Origin: Gammaproteobacteria bacterium
GTDB taxonomy: Bacteria > Pseudomonadota > Gammaproteobacteria > Xanthomonadales > Wenzhouxiangellaceae
DNA length: 64,000 nt
Assembly (NCBI GenBank): GCA_003567685.1
Contig: PWYW01000018.1
Coordinates: 1-64,000 of the forward strand
Direction of reading: 5' to 3'
Shown piece after piece: positions 50,675 to 59,124 of this stretch (positions within the stretch are counted from its first letter, which is position 1; each line of letters opens with the position of its first letter). The position numbers were made by a program, and so were the translations under genes. The notes under the pieces are model-generated. The model was not told where the DNA came from and searched no databases. It worked only from the letters and a program-made list of their open reading frames with translations.

Positions 50675-52011
50675 TGCCGGAACGCCCTGAGCAGCCCGGC
50701 GGCCTTGGCTTCGGTTTCCTTCAGCTCTGCTTGCGGCTGAGAGTCAGCAACGATGCCCGCACCTGTACGAAAGCTCAGACCACGCTCGTCGAGCAGCAGG
50801 GTTCGAATCAGGATGTTCATGTCAAGTCGGCCATCGTCACCGAGGTAGCCCATCGAGCCGGTGTAAAAGCTCCGGCCAGCGCCTTCCAGTTCGGCAATGA
50901 TCTCCATGCAACGCACCTTGGGGCAGCCGGTAATCGTGCCCCCCGGAAAGACAGCGGACAACACGTCTGCCGCGTGGATGCCGGGGCGGAGCTGGCCGCG
51001 GACGTTCGAGACAATGTGATGGACGTGGGCGTAGCTCTCGATGACCATCAGTTCGTCTACCTCAACGCTGCCGGGCTGGCAGACGCGTCCGAGATCGTTG
51101 CGTTCCAGGTCGATGAGCATGATGTGCTCAGCGCGTTCCTTGAGATTGGCGATCAGTTCACGAGACAGTGCCTGGTCGCTCTCCAGCGATTCTCCGCGGG
51201 GTCGAGTGCCGGCAATGGGGCGGGTTTGGACGCGGTCACCATCAATTTCCACCAGACGCTCGGGTGACGAGCTGATAATGGTGCCACCGGGCAATCGGGC
51301 GAGGCCGGCAAACGGCGCAGGGTTGGCTCTGGCCAGTGCCGCGAACAGATCAGCTGCGGTTACCGATTCATGTTCTGGCGCTGTCCAGCTGCGTGACAGA
51401 TTGACCTGGAAGACGTCGCCGTCGAGGATGTACTCCCGGATGCGTTCGACCCCGTTCTTGAAACGCTCGCCTGGTTCCGGGCGAGGGGCAGCCAGGTGGC
51501 AATCGGCAGCTTGCCAGTCGCTGCTGAAGCACTCAATGCTCTCGCGGAACGCTTTGGCCACGGTCGCATTTTCGGCTCCAATCCATGCCTCATTGCGCTG
51601 GTGATCAATCAGGATGGCAGCTGGACAGCGTTGGGCGAATGCGACCGGCAGCGAGTCGGGCGCGACCGGCAGATTCAGCCCGGGCTCGATTTCGCCGGCC
51701 AGTTCATAGCCCAGGTAGAGAAACCATCCCCCGGCAAAAGGCAAGTCTTGTGGGGGAGGCGCTGAAGCCAGCGGCAGGTCAGTCCAGTCTCTCAGTCGTT
51801 CGAGGAAGCCCGAGCCACGGCCCGGCCCGAGTAGCTGACCAGAAGCGCTCAACCGGAGTGGTTCTCCCTGCGCAGCCAGGAGTATCGACCAGCGCCCGAG
51901 TTGCCCCCCTGGGGCACTACTGGCCAGCAGGAAAGGCCATTGATCATGGCTGTGCTGATGCAGTGCCAGGAGGTCCGGGCAATGGTCAAGCCGGATCGCA
52001 ACAGAAGCCAA
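50671..52011 (-). CDS. pabB: aminodeoxychorismate synthase component I (PabB)
   Basis: 446 aa chorismate-binding enzyme. The C-terminal core shows VFQVNLSRSWTAP, ISSSPERLVEIDGDRVQTRPIAGTRPRGES, ERNDLGRVC, FPGGTITGCPKVRCMEIIAELE and GAGIVADSQPQAELKETEAKA. The motif PIAGT carries Ala where characterised PabB enzymes have Lys (PIKGT) and anthranilate synthase has Ala. Context (coupled to pabC) and the SFYTGSMGYL region still favour p-aminobenzoate synthesis. No pabA glutaminase is adjacent. It follows fabF by 33 bases. Confidence 0.85.
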   Translation of the reverse strand: MASVAIRLDHCPDLLALHQHSHDQWPFLLASSAPGGQLGRWSILLAAQGEPLRLSASGQLLGPGRGSGFLERLRDWTDLPLASAPPPQDLPFAGGWFLYLGYELAGEIEPGLNLPVAPDSLPVAFAQRCPAAILIDHQRNEAWIGAENATVAKAFRESIECFSSDWQAADCHLAAPRPEPGERFKNGVERIREYILDGDVFQVNLSRSWTAPEHESVTAADLFAALARANPAPFAGLARLPGGTIISSSPERLVEIDGDRVQTRPIAGTRPRGESLESDQALSRELIANLKERAEHIMLIDLERNDLGRVCQPGSVEVDELMVIESYAHVHHIVSNVRGQLRPGIHAADVLSAVFPGGTITGCPKVRCMEIIAELEGAGRSFYTGSMGYLGDDGRLDMNILIRTLLLDERGLSFRTGAGIVADSQPQAELKETEAKAAGLLRAFRQ

Positions 52012-52044
52012 AAGGAAATGACCGGTCGATGGGCCGCCGGCCGA

Positions 52045-53292
52045 TCAGCCGAAACGGCGCATTAGCAAGGATCCGTTGGTGCCACCGAAGCCAAAGGAAT
52101 TCGACAGCGCGTAGTCGATGGACACTTCCCGCGCCTGATGAGGAACCAGGTCAATACCTTCGCAGGCTGGATCTGGCTGGTCGAGGTTGATGGTTGGTGG
52201 GATTACGCCGTCGCGAAGTGCCAGGGCAGTAAAGATGGCCTCAATGCCACCGGCTGCACCCAGCAAGTGCCCGGTCATGGATTTCGTCGAGCTGACCATC
52301 AGCGAATTGATGTGGTCGCCGAAAACCGCACGCACGGCATCGCATTCGGCCACGTCGCCGACCTGGGTGGACGTTCCGTGTGCGTTGACGTAGGCGACGT
52401 CGCTGGCTTCGATGCCGGCATCGGCCAGCGCGGCACGCATGCAGCGTGCGGCACCCTCTCCGCCTTCCGGTGGCGAAGTGATGTGGAAGGCGTCGCCGCT
52501 GCGTCCATAACCCGCCAACTCGGCATAAATGGTCGCGCCACGTTCCCGGGCATGCTCAAGCTCTTCAAGCACCAGCATGCCGGCTCCATTGCTCAGTACG
52601 AAGCCGTCGCGATCCGTGTCCCATGGCCGGCTGGCCTGCTCGGGTGCGTCATTGCGCGTTGACAGTGCCCGGGCGGCGGTAAAGCCACCGTAGGCTGTCG
52701 GCGTAGTTCCGTATTCGGCGCCACCGGCAACCATGACATCGGCATCGCCGTAAGCAATCATTCGGGCCGCTTCACCGATGTTGTGAGTGGCCGTGGTGCA
52801 GGCTGTCACGATCGAAATGTTCGGGCCTTTGTAGCCGTAGCGAATCGATACGTGTCCGGCAATCATGTTGATGATGCAGCCGGGCACAAAAAATGGGGAA
52901 ATGCGGCGTGGGCCGCTATCCAGGTAGGTCTGGTAGGTTTGCTCGATGGTATGGATTCCACCGATGCCCGAGCCAATTGCCAAACCATAGCGTTCAGCAT
53001 CGGCAGGATCCTTTTCCAGTCCGGCATCTTCAATTGCCTGAATGGCGGCAACCATGCCGTAATGAATGAAAGGATCCGATTTGCGGGCTTCCTTCGCGGA
53101 CAAGTAGCGATCCAGCTCCAGATCGCGGATTTCTCCGGCGATCTGGGCGCTGAAACGCTCGGCGTCAAACGCCGTCAGCGGGCCGATCCCGCTTCGCCCA
53201 TTGCAGACGCTGTCCCAGGCTGTGGCGACGTCATTGCCGACCGGGGACACACAGCCCAGACCGGTAATCACGATTCGACGTTGTCCTCGCAT
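52045..53292 (-). CDS. fabF: beta-ketoacyl-ACP synthase II FabF
   Basis: 415 aa condensing enzyme elongating fatty acyl-ACP with malonyl-ACP. The catalytic triad is present: Cys in TACTTATHNIGEA, His in NAHGTSTQVGD and His in KSMTGHLLGAAGG. Typical FabF landmarks are VVITGLG-like RIVITGLGCVSPVG at the start and SNSFGFGGTNGSL at the end. The active-site stretch reads ACTTAT rather than the more usual ACATGT. It follows acpP by 53 bases and closes the fab part of the operon before pabB. Confidence 0.95.
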   Translation of the reverse strand: MRGQRRIVITGLGCVSPVGNDVATAWDSVCNGRSGIGPLTAFDAERFSAQIAGEIRDLELDRYLSAKEARKSDPFIHYGMVAAIQAIEDAGLEKDPADAERYGLAIGSGIGGIHTIEQTYQTYLDSGPRRISPFFVPGCIINMIAGHVSIRYGYKGPNISIVTACTTATHNIGEAARMIAYGDADVMVAGGAEYGTTPTAYGGFTAARALSTRNDAPEQASRPWDTDRDGFVLSNGAGMLVLEELEHARERGATIYAELAGYGRSGDAFHITSPPEGGEGAARCMRAALADAGIEASDVAYVNAHGTSTQVGDVAECDAVRAVFGDHINSLMVSSTKSMTGHLLGAAGGIEAIFTALALRDGVIPPTINLDQPDPACEGIDLVPHQAREVSIDYALSNSFGFGGTNGSLLMRRFG

Positions 53293-53345
53293 GGGAAGCT
53301 CCTTGGGGCAAAGTTGACGGCGTTTGATGTTGGCTGAAACGGGTT

Positions 53346-53582
53346 TCAGTCAACGTTGGCCTTGATGTAATCAATCGCCTGCTGGACGCTGGTGATCTTT
53401 TCGGCTTCTTCGTCCGGAATTTCGCACTCGAACTCTTCTTCGAGCGCCATGACCAGCTCGACCGTATCCAGTGAATCCGCTCCCAGGTCATCGACTAAAG
53501 AAGCGCTCGGCGTTACTTCCTCTTCCTTGACGCCCAGCTGTTCGATGACGATTTTCTTGACGCGATCTTCGATACTGCTCAT
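53346..53582 (-). CDS. acpP: acyl carrier protein
   Basis: 78 aa from ATG 53582, preceded by AGGAA; the longer frame to 53624 adds 14 atypical residues. It carries growing acyl chains on a phosphopantetheine attached to Ser in [21 protein letters not shown]. The protein is strongly acidic, as expected. A candidate promoter lies between it and fabG, so acpP may be expressed above the rest of the operon. Confidence 0.97.
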   Translation of the reverse strand: MSSIEDRVKKIVIEQLGVKEEEVTPSASLVDDLGADSLDTVELVMALEEEFECEIPDEEAEKITSVQQAIDYIKANVD

Positions 53583-53622
53583 TTTGGTGTTCCTCTGTAA
53601 AAGGTGTTCCCGAAGCTGCGAC

Positions 53623-53651
53623 ATTGTATTGAAGTCATGCCCGCTTCGCTA
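53623..53651 (-). promoter_or_regulatory. candidate sigma-70 promoter for acpP
   Basis: On the minus strand TAGCGA (53651-53646) and TACAAT (53628-53623) are separated by 17 bases. The -10 is good, the -35 weak. It lies in the 143-bp fabG-acpP gap, where an internal acpP promoter is commonly found. Confidence 0.4.
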
Positions 53652-53725
53652 GTTGGGATGTGTCGCACGCTGTTTGTGGCAGGCACGACGTGGTAATGAA
53701 ACTTGCTAACGATTACTTGCTCGAT

Positions 53726-54481
53726 TCAGCTCATGTACATGCCGCCATTGACGTGCAGCGTTTGTCCAGTGATGTAACTGCTCGCGCCGGAGGCCAGGAA
53801 GCCCACACAGGCGGCGATATCTTCGGGCTGACCCAAACGGCCCAGGGGGATTGTACCTTGCAGGCGCTCGCGCTGTTTTTCGTCGAGCGCGCGGGTCATG
53901 TCGGTGTCGATGAATCCGGGGGCAACCACGTTGACGGTGATGCCGCGTGAGCCCAGCTCGTGGGCCAGCGCCCGCGAGAATCCGGCCAGTCCGGCCTTGG
54001 CCGCACAGTAGTTGGCCTGCCCGGGGTTGCCGCTGTAGCCGACTACCGAGGAGATGTTGATGATGCGGCCCTTGCGAGCCTTGAGCATACCGCGCAAGCA
54101 GGCGCGTGCCACGCGCATGGCGCCGGTCAGGTTGGTTTCCAGGACCTCGGCCCAATCGTCGTCCTTCATGCGCATCATGAGCTGGTCGCGGGTAATCGCA
54201 GCATTGTTGACCAGTACGGTAACGGGGCCGGCCTCGGCCTGGATATCGGCCAGAAGCTGGTTGACGCCATCGCCGTCGGTGACATTGAGTACGCGGCCGG
54301 CGCCCTCACCGAGGCGCTCGCTGATGGCATCAGCCCCGGCTGCCGAGGTGGCGGTGCCGAAGACCCGGCCGCCCATGCGTTGCAATTGGCCGGCAACAGC
54401 AGCGCCAATGCCCCGGCTGGCGCCGGTGACCAGCACGACTTGATCGTCCAAATCTGAAATGATCGGTTTATCCATCGCCAT
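53726..54481 (-). CDS. fabG: 3-oxoacyl-ACP reductase FabG
   Basis: 251 aa short-chain dehydrogenase using NADPH. VLVTGASRGIGAAVAG is the cofactor loop, NNAAITRDQLMMRM the conserved NAG-like turn, and the catalytic Ser-Tyr-Lys appear in ISSVVGYSGNPGQANYCAAKAG. APGFIDTDMT and TGQTLHVNGGMYM complete the fold. I chose ATG 54481 because GGAG lies 5 bases upstream; an ATG two codons later is also possible. The start overlaps the end of fabD by 14 bases. Confidence 0.95.
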   Translation of the reverse strand: MAMDKPIISDLDDQVVLVTGASRGIGAAVAGQLQRMGGRVFGTATSAAGADAISERLGEGAGRVLNVTDGDGVNQLLADIQAEAGPVTVLVNNAAITRDQLMMRMKDDDWAEVLETNLTGAMRVARACLRGMLKARKGRIINISSVVGYSGNPGQANYCAAKAGLAGFSRALAHELGSRGITVNVVAPGFIDTDMTRALDEKQRERLQGTIPLGRLGQPEDIAACVGFLASGASSYITGQTLHVNGGMYMS

Positions 54482-55418
54482 GTTGACTCCATGCCTTGAT
54501 TGATGTGTCCAGCGTCTCGGGAGATTCCAATGCGACATGACTGGCTTCACGCACAATGCGTTTGCCCAGACCCGTGAGCACTTTGCCGGGTCCGCATTCG
54601 GCAAATTGTTCGACCCCCTGGCTGGCCAGCAGGCGAATCGTTGCGGTCCACTGTACCGGAGAGGCCAGTTGGTCAAGCAGCGCCCTGCGGATGGCCGCTG
54701 GGTCTTCATGACTCGCGAGATCAACGTTATGCACCACGGGGATGCCGGGCGCCAGGATGGACGTCGCATCCAGCGCCTCGGCGAAGGCGGCCCGCGCAGG
54801 TTCCATCAGCGCGCAATGACTGGGAATGCTGACGGGAAGCAACATGGCTCGCCTTGCCCCGGCTTCGCGACAGCGGTGGATGGCGCGCTCCACGGCGCTG
54901 GCGGCCCCGGCAATGACGACCTGGCCCGGGGAGTTATAGTTCGCCGATGCCACGACTTGCCCTTCGGCTGCTTCACGGCAGATAGCATCGACTACCTCAT
55001 CATCCAGCCCCAGCACGGCCGCCATGGCGCCCTCACCCGCCGGCACCGCTTGTTGCATGAGTGCTGCCCGCCTGGCAACCAGCGGCACCGCATCGCTGAA
55101 AGCGAGCGACCCGGCGGCAACCAGTGCGCTGTACTCGCCGAGGCTGTGTCCGGCCAGGAATTGCGGCGCAGGACCGCCCGATTGCTGCCATACGCGCCAC
55201 ACGGCGACTCCTCCGGCAAGCATGGCTGGCTGGGTCACTGTCGTCTGGTTGAGTGCATCGGCCGGGCCATCAATGACCTGGGCCCAGAGATCAAAATCCA
55301 GCGCGTCACTGGCTTCCCGAAAGGTGTCGGCAACGATCGGGTGCTGACTGGCCAGGTCGGCCAGCATTCCGACCGACTGCGACCCCTGCCCGGGAAATAG
55401 CATTGCAAAAGCTGTCAT
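54468..55418 (-). CDS. fabD: malonyl-CoA:ACP transacylase FabD
   Basis: 316 aa from ATG 55418 (GGGAG precedes it); the frame runs 25 codons further 5' without FabD character. It moves malonyl from CoA to ACP. FPGQGSQSVGML, the nucleophile elbow GHSLGEYSALVAAG, the Arg/Lys region ARRAALMQQAVP, SIPSHCALMEPA with the catalytic His, and EQFAECGPGKVLTGL are typical. Gene order fabH-fabD-fabG-acpP-fabF is the standard gammaproteobacterial one. Confidence 0.95.
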   Translation of the reverse strand: MTAFAMLFPGQGSQSVGMLADLASQHPIVADTFREASDALDFDLWAQVIDGPADALNQTTVTQPAMLAGGVAVWRVWQQSGGPAPQFLAGHSLGEYSALVAAGSLAFSDAVPLVARRAALMQQAVPAGEGAMAAVLGLDDEVVDAICREAAEGQVVASANYNSPGQVVIAGAASAVERAIHRCREAGARRAMLLPVSIPSHCALMEPARAAFAEALDATSILAPGIPVVHNVDLASHEDPAAIRRALLDQLASPVQWTATIRLLASQGVEQFAECGPGKVLTGLGKRIVREASHVALESPETLDTSIKAWSQHGDG

Positions 55419-55482
55419 TGGCTCCCTCGGTTGTTTTGTTGTTATGGCTGAACGGTTGATCGGTGTTGCATGATCGCCGCGG

Positions 55483-56448
55483 TCAGTAGGCAATCAAGGC
55501 GGCGCCCCAGGTGAATCCACCACCAAAAGCTTCCAGCAACAGTCGCTCGCCACGCTTGACGCGGCCGGATCGGATGGCTTCGTCAAGCGCCAATGGCACT
55601 GAAGCGGCTGAGGTATTGCCATGTCGATCAACCGTGACGATGACCTGTTCCATCGACATCTGGAGCTTGCGCGCGGTGGCCTTGATAATGCGCAGATTGG
55701 CCTGGTGCGGAATCAGCCAGTCGATGTCGCTTTTCTGCATCTGGTTGGCCGCCAGGGTTTCATCGACGATTCGCCCCAAGGTATTGACCGCGACCTTGAA
55801 CACCTCATTTCCACGCATGCTTACTCGTACGCCGCCGCGCTCTTCGGCCTTGAATCCTTTGGAGACGCCGACATCGGTACCCAGCAGGTCGGCGTAACCA
55901 CCATTGGCATGAATGTGGGTGGACAAAATGCCCGGTTGCTCATCCGCCACCAGGACGGCAGCACCGGCACCATCACCAAACAGTACGCAAGTCGAGCGAT
56001 CCCCCCAGTCAAGCATGCGGGTAAGCGTTTCGGCCCCGACTACCAGTGCGGTGCGGGCGGTACCCGCGCGGATGAATTGATCGGCCGTGCTCAGCGCGTA
56101 AATGAATCCTGAGCAGGCAGCATTGATGTCGAAGGCGCCACAATCGCCCAGCCCCAAGCGGTGCTGTAAAAGGCAGGCGGTGGATGGAAAAACGAGATCC
56201 GGCGTTGTCGTGCCCACGATCAGCAGATCGATGTCTGCAGGCTTGACCCCAGCGGCCTCCATGGCACGCAAGGCAGCTTGCTCAGCCAGGTCGCAGGTGG
56301 TCTGGCCCTCGGCGGCAATTCGCCGCTCGGCAATGCCGGTGCGATCGCGAATCCATTGGTCGCTGGTGTCAACCAGTGTTTCAAGCTCTGCATTGGTCAG
56401 AATGCGTTCAGGCAAATAGCTGCCGGTACCGGCGATTCTTGCGTACAT
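55483..56448 (-). CDS. fabH: beta-ketoacyl-ACP synthase III FabH
   Basis: 321 aa from ATG 56448; an upstream in-frame start would add 8 residues. FabH begins each fatty acid by condensing acetyl-CoA (or another primer) with malonyl-ACP. The active Cys is in [14 protein letters not shown], the His in [11 protein letters not shown] and the Asn in [30 protein letters not shown] starts the protein and [13 protein letters not shown] ends it. The primer preference cannot be read from sequence alone. Confidence 0.95.
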   Translation of the reverse strand: MYARIAGTGSYLPERILTNAELETLVDTSDQWIRDRTGIAERRIAAEGQTTCDLAEQAALRAMEAAGVKPADIDLLIVGTTTPDLVFPSTACLLQHRLGLGDCGAFDINAACSGFIYALSTADQFIRAGTARTALVVGAETLTRMLDWGDRSTCVLFGDGAGAAVLVADEQPGILSTHIHANGGYADLLGTDVGVSKGFKAEERGGVRVSMRGNEVFKVAVNTLGRIVDETLAANQMQKSDIDWLIPHQANLRIIKATARKLQMSMEQVIVTVDRHGNTSAASVPLALDEAIRSGRVKRGERLLLEAFGGGFTWGAALIAY

Positions 56449-56523
56449 GTCAGGTCGTTCTCCCTTCCGCATGCGGCACAGGCCGCCGTGCTATTGACCG
56501 GATGTCTGGTTGCTTGAGCGTTT

Positions 56524-57525
56524 TCATTCGGCCGACCAGAGTCTGGTTTCGAGCTGTTTGACGAGGCCGCCGCGAGCCTGGCGGGCCGCCAGGTCAATGG
56601 CCTGGGCCAAGCCTTGTTGACTGGCGCTACCATGACTTTTGATCACGGTACCACGGACGCCCAGCATGGGAGCGCCATTATGCCGGGCAGGATCAAGGCT
56701 GTCATGCGCCTGTCGCAGACGGCCCTTGAGCAGCCTGGTTGCGAAGCTGCCCTGCAAGGCAGCGCGAAGTGTGCCCAGCGTCAGACGGACCGCGCCTTCG
56801 GCGCTTTTGAGCAGGATATTACCGGCAAAACCGTCGCAGACAACCAGGTCGACCTTGCCGCTGAACACCTGGTCTCCTTCCACGAAGCCGGCATAATCCA
56901 GCGTCGGCTCGGCATCAATCAGGCGGGCGGCTTCGCGCAACATGTCCGGGCCTTTACCCGGTTCGCTACCAATATTGAGCAGGCCGATCCTGGGCGCATG
57001 CCCGGTGACGATTTCGACGGCGACGCTGCCAAGTTGGGCGAATTCGAGAAGACGCCGGGCATCGACCTGAACGTTGGCCCCAAGGTCAAGCACCCAAACG
57101 GGCGCCTCAAGTGTCGGCAGCGATGCCATCAGGGCCGGTCGTTCAATGCCTGGCAGCATGCCAAGCAGCTGGCGCGACAGCGCCATCAGTCCCACGGTGC
57201 TGCCGGCGCTGACCAATGCATCGGCGTGGTCCTCGGCCAGAGCTTTCATGGCGATGGCGAGGCTTGAGGTCTGTCCGTGACGAATTGCCTGGGCAGCAGA
57301 CACGTCGGAAGCCAGGACGCTTTCGCTGGGAAGGGTCTCAATACGCTGGCGTAGGGAGCTTGGGAGTGACTGTATTCTGCCGAGCGTCGGGCTGGTGCCG
57401 ACGCAAAGACAATGCAATGCTGGATCGGCGCTCAGCGCGATGGGCAGGGCTTCCAGCGCAAGGTCGGAGCCGCCGTCGCCTCCCATGAGGTCGACGGCGA
57501 CCCGTACAGCCTGTACTTGCGACAC
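56524..57525 (-). CDS. plsX: phosphate acyltransferase PlsX
   Basis: 333 aa. PlsX makes acyl-phosphate from acyl-ACP as the first step of phospholipid synthesis with PlsY. VAVDLMGGDGG at the start, SAGSTVGLMALSRQLLGMLPGIERPALMASLP, LLNIGSEPGKGPDMLREAARL and VVCDGFAGNILLKSAEG are characteristic. It lies 18 bases after rpmF and 75 bases before fabH, the standard rpmF-plsX-fabH order. A slightly short C-terminus (AARQARGGLVKQLETRL) is normal. Confidence 0.95.
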   Translation of the reverse strand: MSQVQAVRVAVDLMGGDGGSDLALEALPIALSADPALHCLCVGTSPTLGRIQSLPSSLRQRIETLPSESVLASDVSAAQAIRHGQTSSLAIAMKALAEDHADALVSAGSTVGLMALSRQLLGMLPGIERPALMASLPTLEAPVWVLDLGANVQVDARRLLEFAQLGSVAVEIVTGHAPRIGLLNIGSEPGKGPDMLREAARLIDAEPTLDYAGFVEGDQVFSGKVDLVVCDGFAGNILLKSAEGAVRLTLGTLRAALQGSFATRLLKGRLRQAHDSLDPARHNGAPMLGVRGTVIKSHGSASQQGLAQAIDLAARQARGGLVKQLETRLWSAE

Positions 57526-57543
57526 GGGGACGTGCGGGGGCTA

Positions 57544-57753
57544 TTAGCCCTCGGTGTCTTCGTCTTCCTCGTCAAACTCCGGGGCAACTTCGATAACCTG
57601 GCGGCCACGATAGAAGCCTTCGGCCGAGACGTGGTGGCGACGATGCGTTTCGCCCGTAGCCGCTTCCTCCGACAGGGTCGGCGCACTGAGGCTATCGTGC
57701 GAACGGCGCATGCCGCGCTTCGACGGGGTCTTACGGTTTTGTTGAACAGCCAT
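57544..57753 (-). CDS. rpmF: 50S ribosomal protein L32
   Basis: 69 aa. It begins [20 protein letters not shown], the L32 signature, followed by [22 protein letters not shown]. It lacks the paired zinc cysteines found in some L32 proteins. An acidic tail ([11 protein letters not shown]) makes it longer than the usual 56-60 residues. GGAG lies upstream of the ATG. It sits between yceD and plsX as in most gammaproteobacteria. Confidence 0.95.
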   Translation of the reverse strand: MAVQQNRKTPSKRGMRRSHDSLSAPTLSEEAATGETHRRHHVSAEGFYRGRQVIEVAPEFDEEDEDTEG

Positions 57754-57779
57754 CTTGCTAACTCCACTACTTCAAAAAA

Positions 57780-58289
57780 TCACGAACGCTTTTTCAGCGC
57801 CGCAAGAACATCAAACGGTCGGTGTGTCTCGGCTTCGCTCTGGTCATTGCCCTCTCCGGCAATGATGCGTTGGCTATTGGGGCTGGTCGGCACCAACGGC
57901 AATCCGAGTAACACTTCTTCCTCAACCAGTTCGGCCAGCTTGAGGCGGCGGTCTGAACAGACCAGCGGCTCGAACTCGCCTGGCAGCATGGCGATTTCCG
58001 CTTCGTCGGAGACGATGCCCACCACGGCACTGGAATTCAATTCATGTCGAAAGGTTTCCAGGCTTCGCTGACAGCAAAGTGGCAACCAGCCCGCGACCTC
58101 GACGTCCACCCTGATCTGTCGCTGGTCGGTCAGCGAGAAGCTCAGCGTGAAGGTCACCTCGCCGCCGCTGTCCTCTACAATGAGACCTTCAAGCCGCGGC
58201 ATCGATGAGAGTGGCAGGCTTCCGTGGAACACACGTGCCGCCGCTGCCGCCCGGTCAGGGTTTACCCAGTCTGGGAAATCTCTCGACAT
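57780..58289 (-). CDS. yceD: YceD (DUF177), 23S rRNA accumulation-related protein
   Basis: 169 aa from ATG 58289; the frame continues 24 codons upstream over the promoter region without conservation. DUF177 features are FTLSFSLTDQRQIRVDVEVAGWLPLCCQRSLETF (with the CCQR motif) and ELVEEEVLLGLPLVP, plus a final Arg/Lys-rich end. In Escherichia coli and plants the family is needed for normal 23S rRNA accumulation. It is the first gene of the leftward rpmF-fab operon, just behind a promoter that leaves almost no leader. Confidence 0.92.
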   Translation of the reverse strand: MSRDFPDWVNPDRAAAAARVFHGSLPLSSMPRLEGLIVEDSGGEVTFTLSFSLTDQRQIRVDVEVAGWLPLCCQRSLETFRHELNSSAVVGIVSDEAEIAMLPGEFEPLVCSDRRLKLAELVEEEVLLGLPLVPTSPNSQRIIAGEGNDQSEAETHRPFDVLAALKKRS

Positions 58290-58298
58290 AAGCCAGCC

Positions 58299-58328
58299 AT
58301 TGTACCACTTAAAAAGAATGAGGAACAA
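58299..58328 (-). promoter_or_regulatory. candidate promoter of the yceD-rpmF-plsX-fab operon
   Basis: On the minus strand TTGTTC (58328-58323) and TACAAT (58304-58299) are separated by 18 bases. The ATG of yceD is only 9 bases beyond the -10, so a transcript from here would have almost no leader and no ribosome binding site is visible. Confidence 0.45.
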
Positions 58329-58930
58329 TGTCACACATGTCCGATTCGTCCTCCGATCCAACGAGACTGATCCTCGCTTCGGGCTCGATCTACCGGCGCC
58401 AGATGCTGGCCAGGCTTGGCATTGATTTCGAGGTCATTCCGACCGACATCGACGAGACACCGCTTAAGGATGAAGGCGGCCGGACGCTGGCCCTTCGGCT
58501 GGCGACCGAGAAATCGGCAGTTGTGGCCACCCGTCACCCGGATGCTGTCGTGATCGGTGCCGACCAGGTGGCCGAATGCCGGGGGCGCCAACTTGGCAAG
58601 CCGGGCTCTGCCGAGCGCGCCCTGAAGCAGCTGCAGTTCTGCCGGGGGCACGATATCGTCTTCCACAGTGCCATTGCCGTGCGTCGAGGGGACCGGGTTT
58701 TGACGGCCGTTGTTCCGACGCGCGTCAGTCTGAAACCATTGGATGATGCCGCCCTGACCCGCTACATCTCGCGCGACAAACCTTTTGATTGCGCCGGATC
58801 GATGCGTAGCGAATCGCTGGGTATCGCTCTGACTTCGGCGATCAGCAGCGATGACCCAACCGCGCTGATTGGCATGCCGCTGATCACCATTGTTGACATG
58901 TTGGCGAAATTTGGTCTCCGTCCGCTCTAG
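58328..58930 (+). CDS. Maf-family nucleotide pyrophosphatase (YceF-like)
   Basis: 200 aa. Maf proteins hydrolyse non-canonical nucleoside triphosphates; the YceF branch prefers 7-methyl-GTP. LILASGSIYRRQMLARLG is the nucleotide loop, TDIDETPLKDE and VIGADQVAECRGRQLGKP follow, and FDCAGSMRSESLGIALTSAISSDDPTALIGMPL ends the fold. The gene is divergent from yceD, exactly the yceF/yceD arrangement of Escherichia coli. ATG 58337 is an alternative start with better spacing to AGGAAC (58321-58326). Confidence 0.9.
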   Translation: MSHMSDSSSDPTRLILASGSIYRRQMLARLGIDFEVIPTDIDETPLKDEGGRTLALRLATEKSAVVATRHPDAVVIGADQVAECRGRQLGKPGSAERALKQLQFCRGHDIVFHSAIAVRRGDRVLTAVVPTRVSLKPLDDAALTRYISRDKPFDCAGSMRSESLGIALTSAISSDDPTALIGMPLITIVDMLAKFGLRPL

Positions 58931-59124
58931 ACCCACCATCCCAAATACTTGTGCAGGTACTAGTATGCCCTGCTTCGAGCATTCAGCTACGTTCGTTGTC
59001 CCGGAAAGAATGTGCCTGGGCCATGGTCGCAGCCCCATCCTCTGGCGAGGCGCATTCGCCGGCGATTACGGCAGGCCGGATGGTAAACTCGGAAGCCATA
59101 CGCACCTGCATGGAGAAAACCTGG

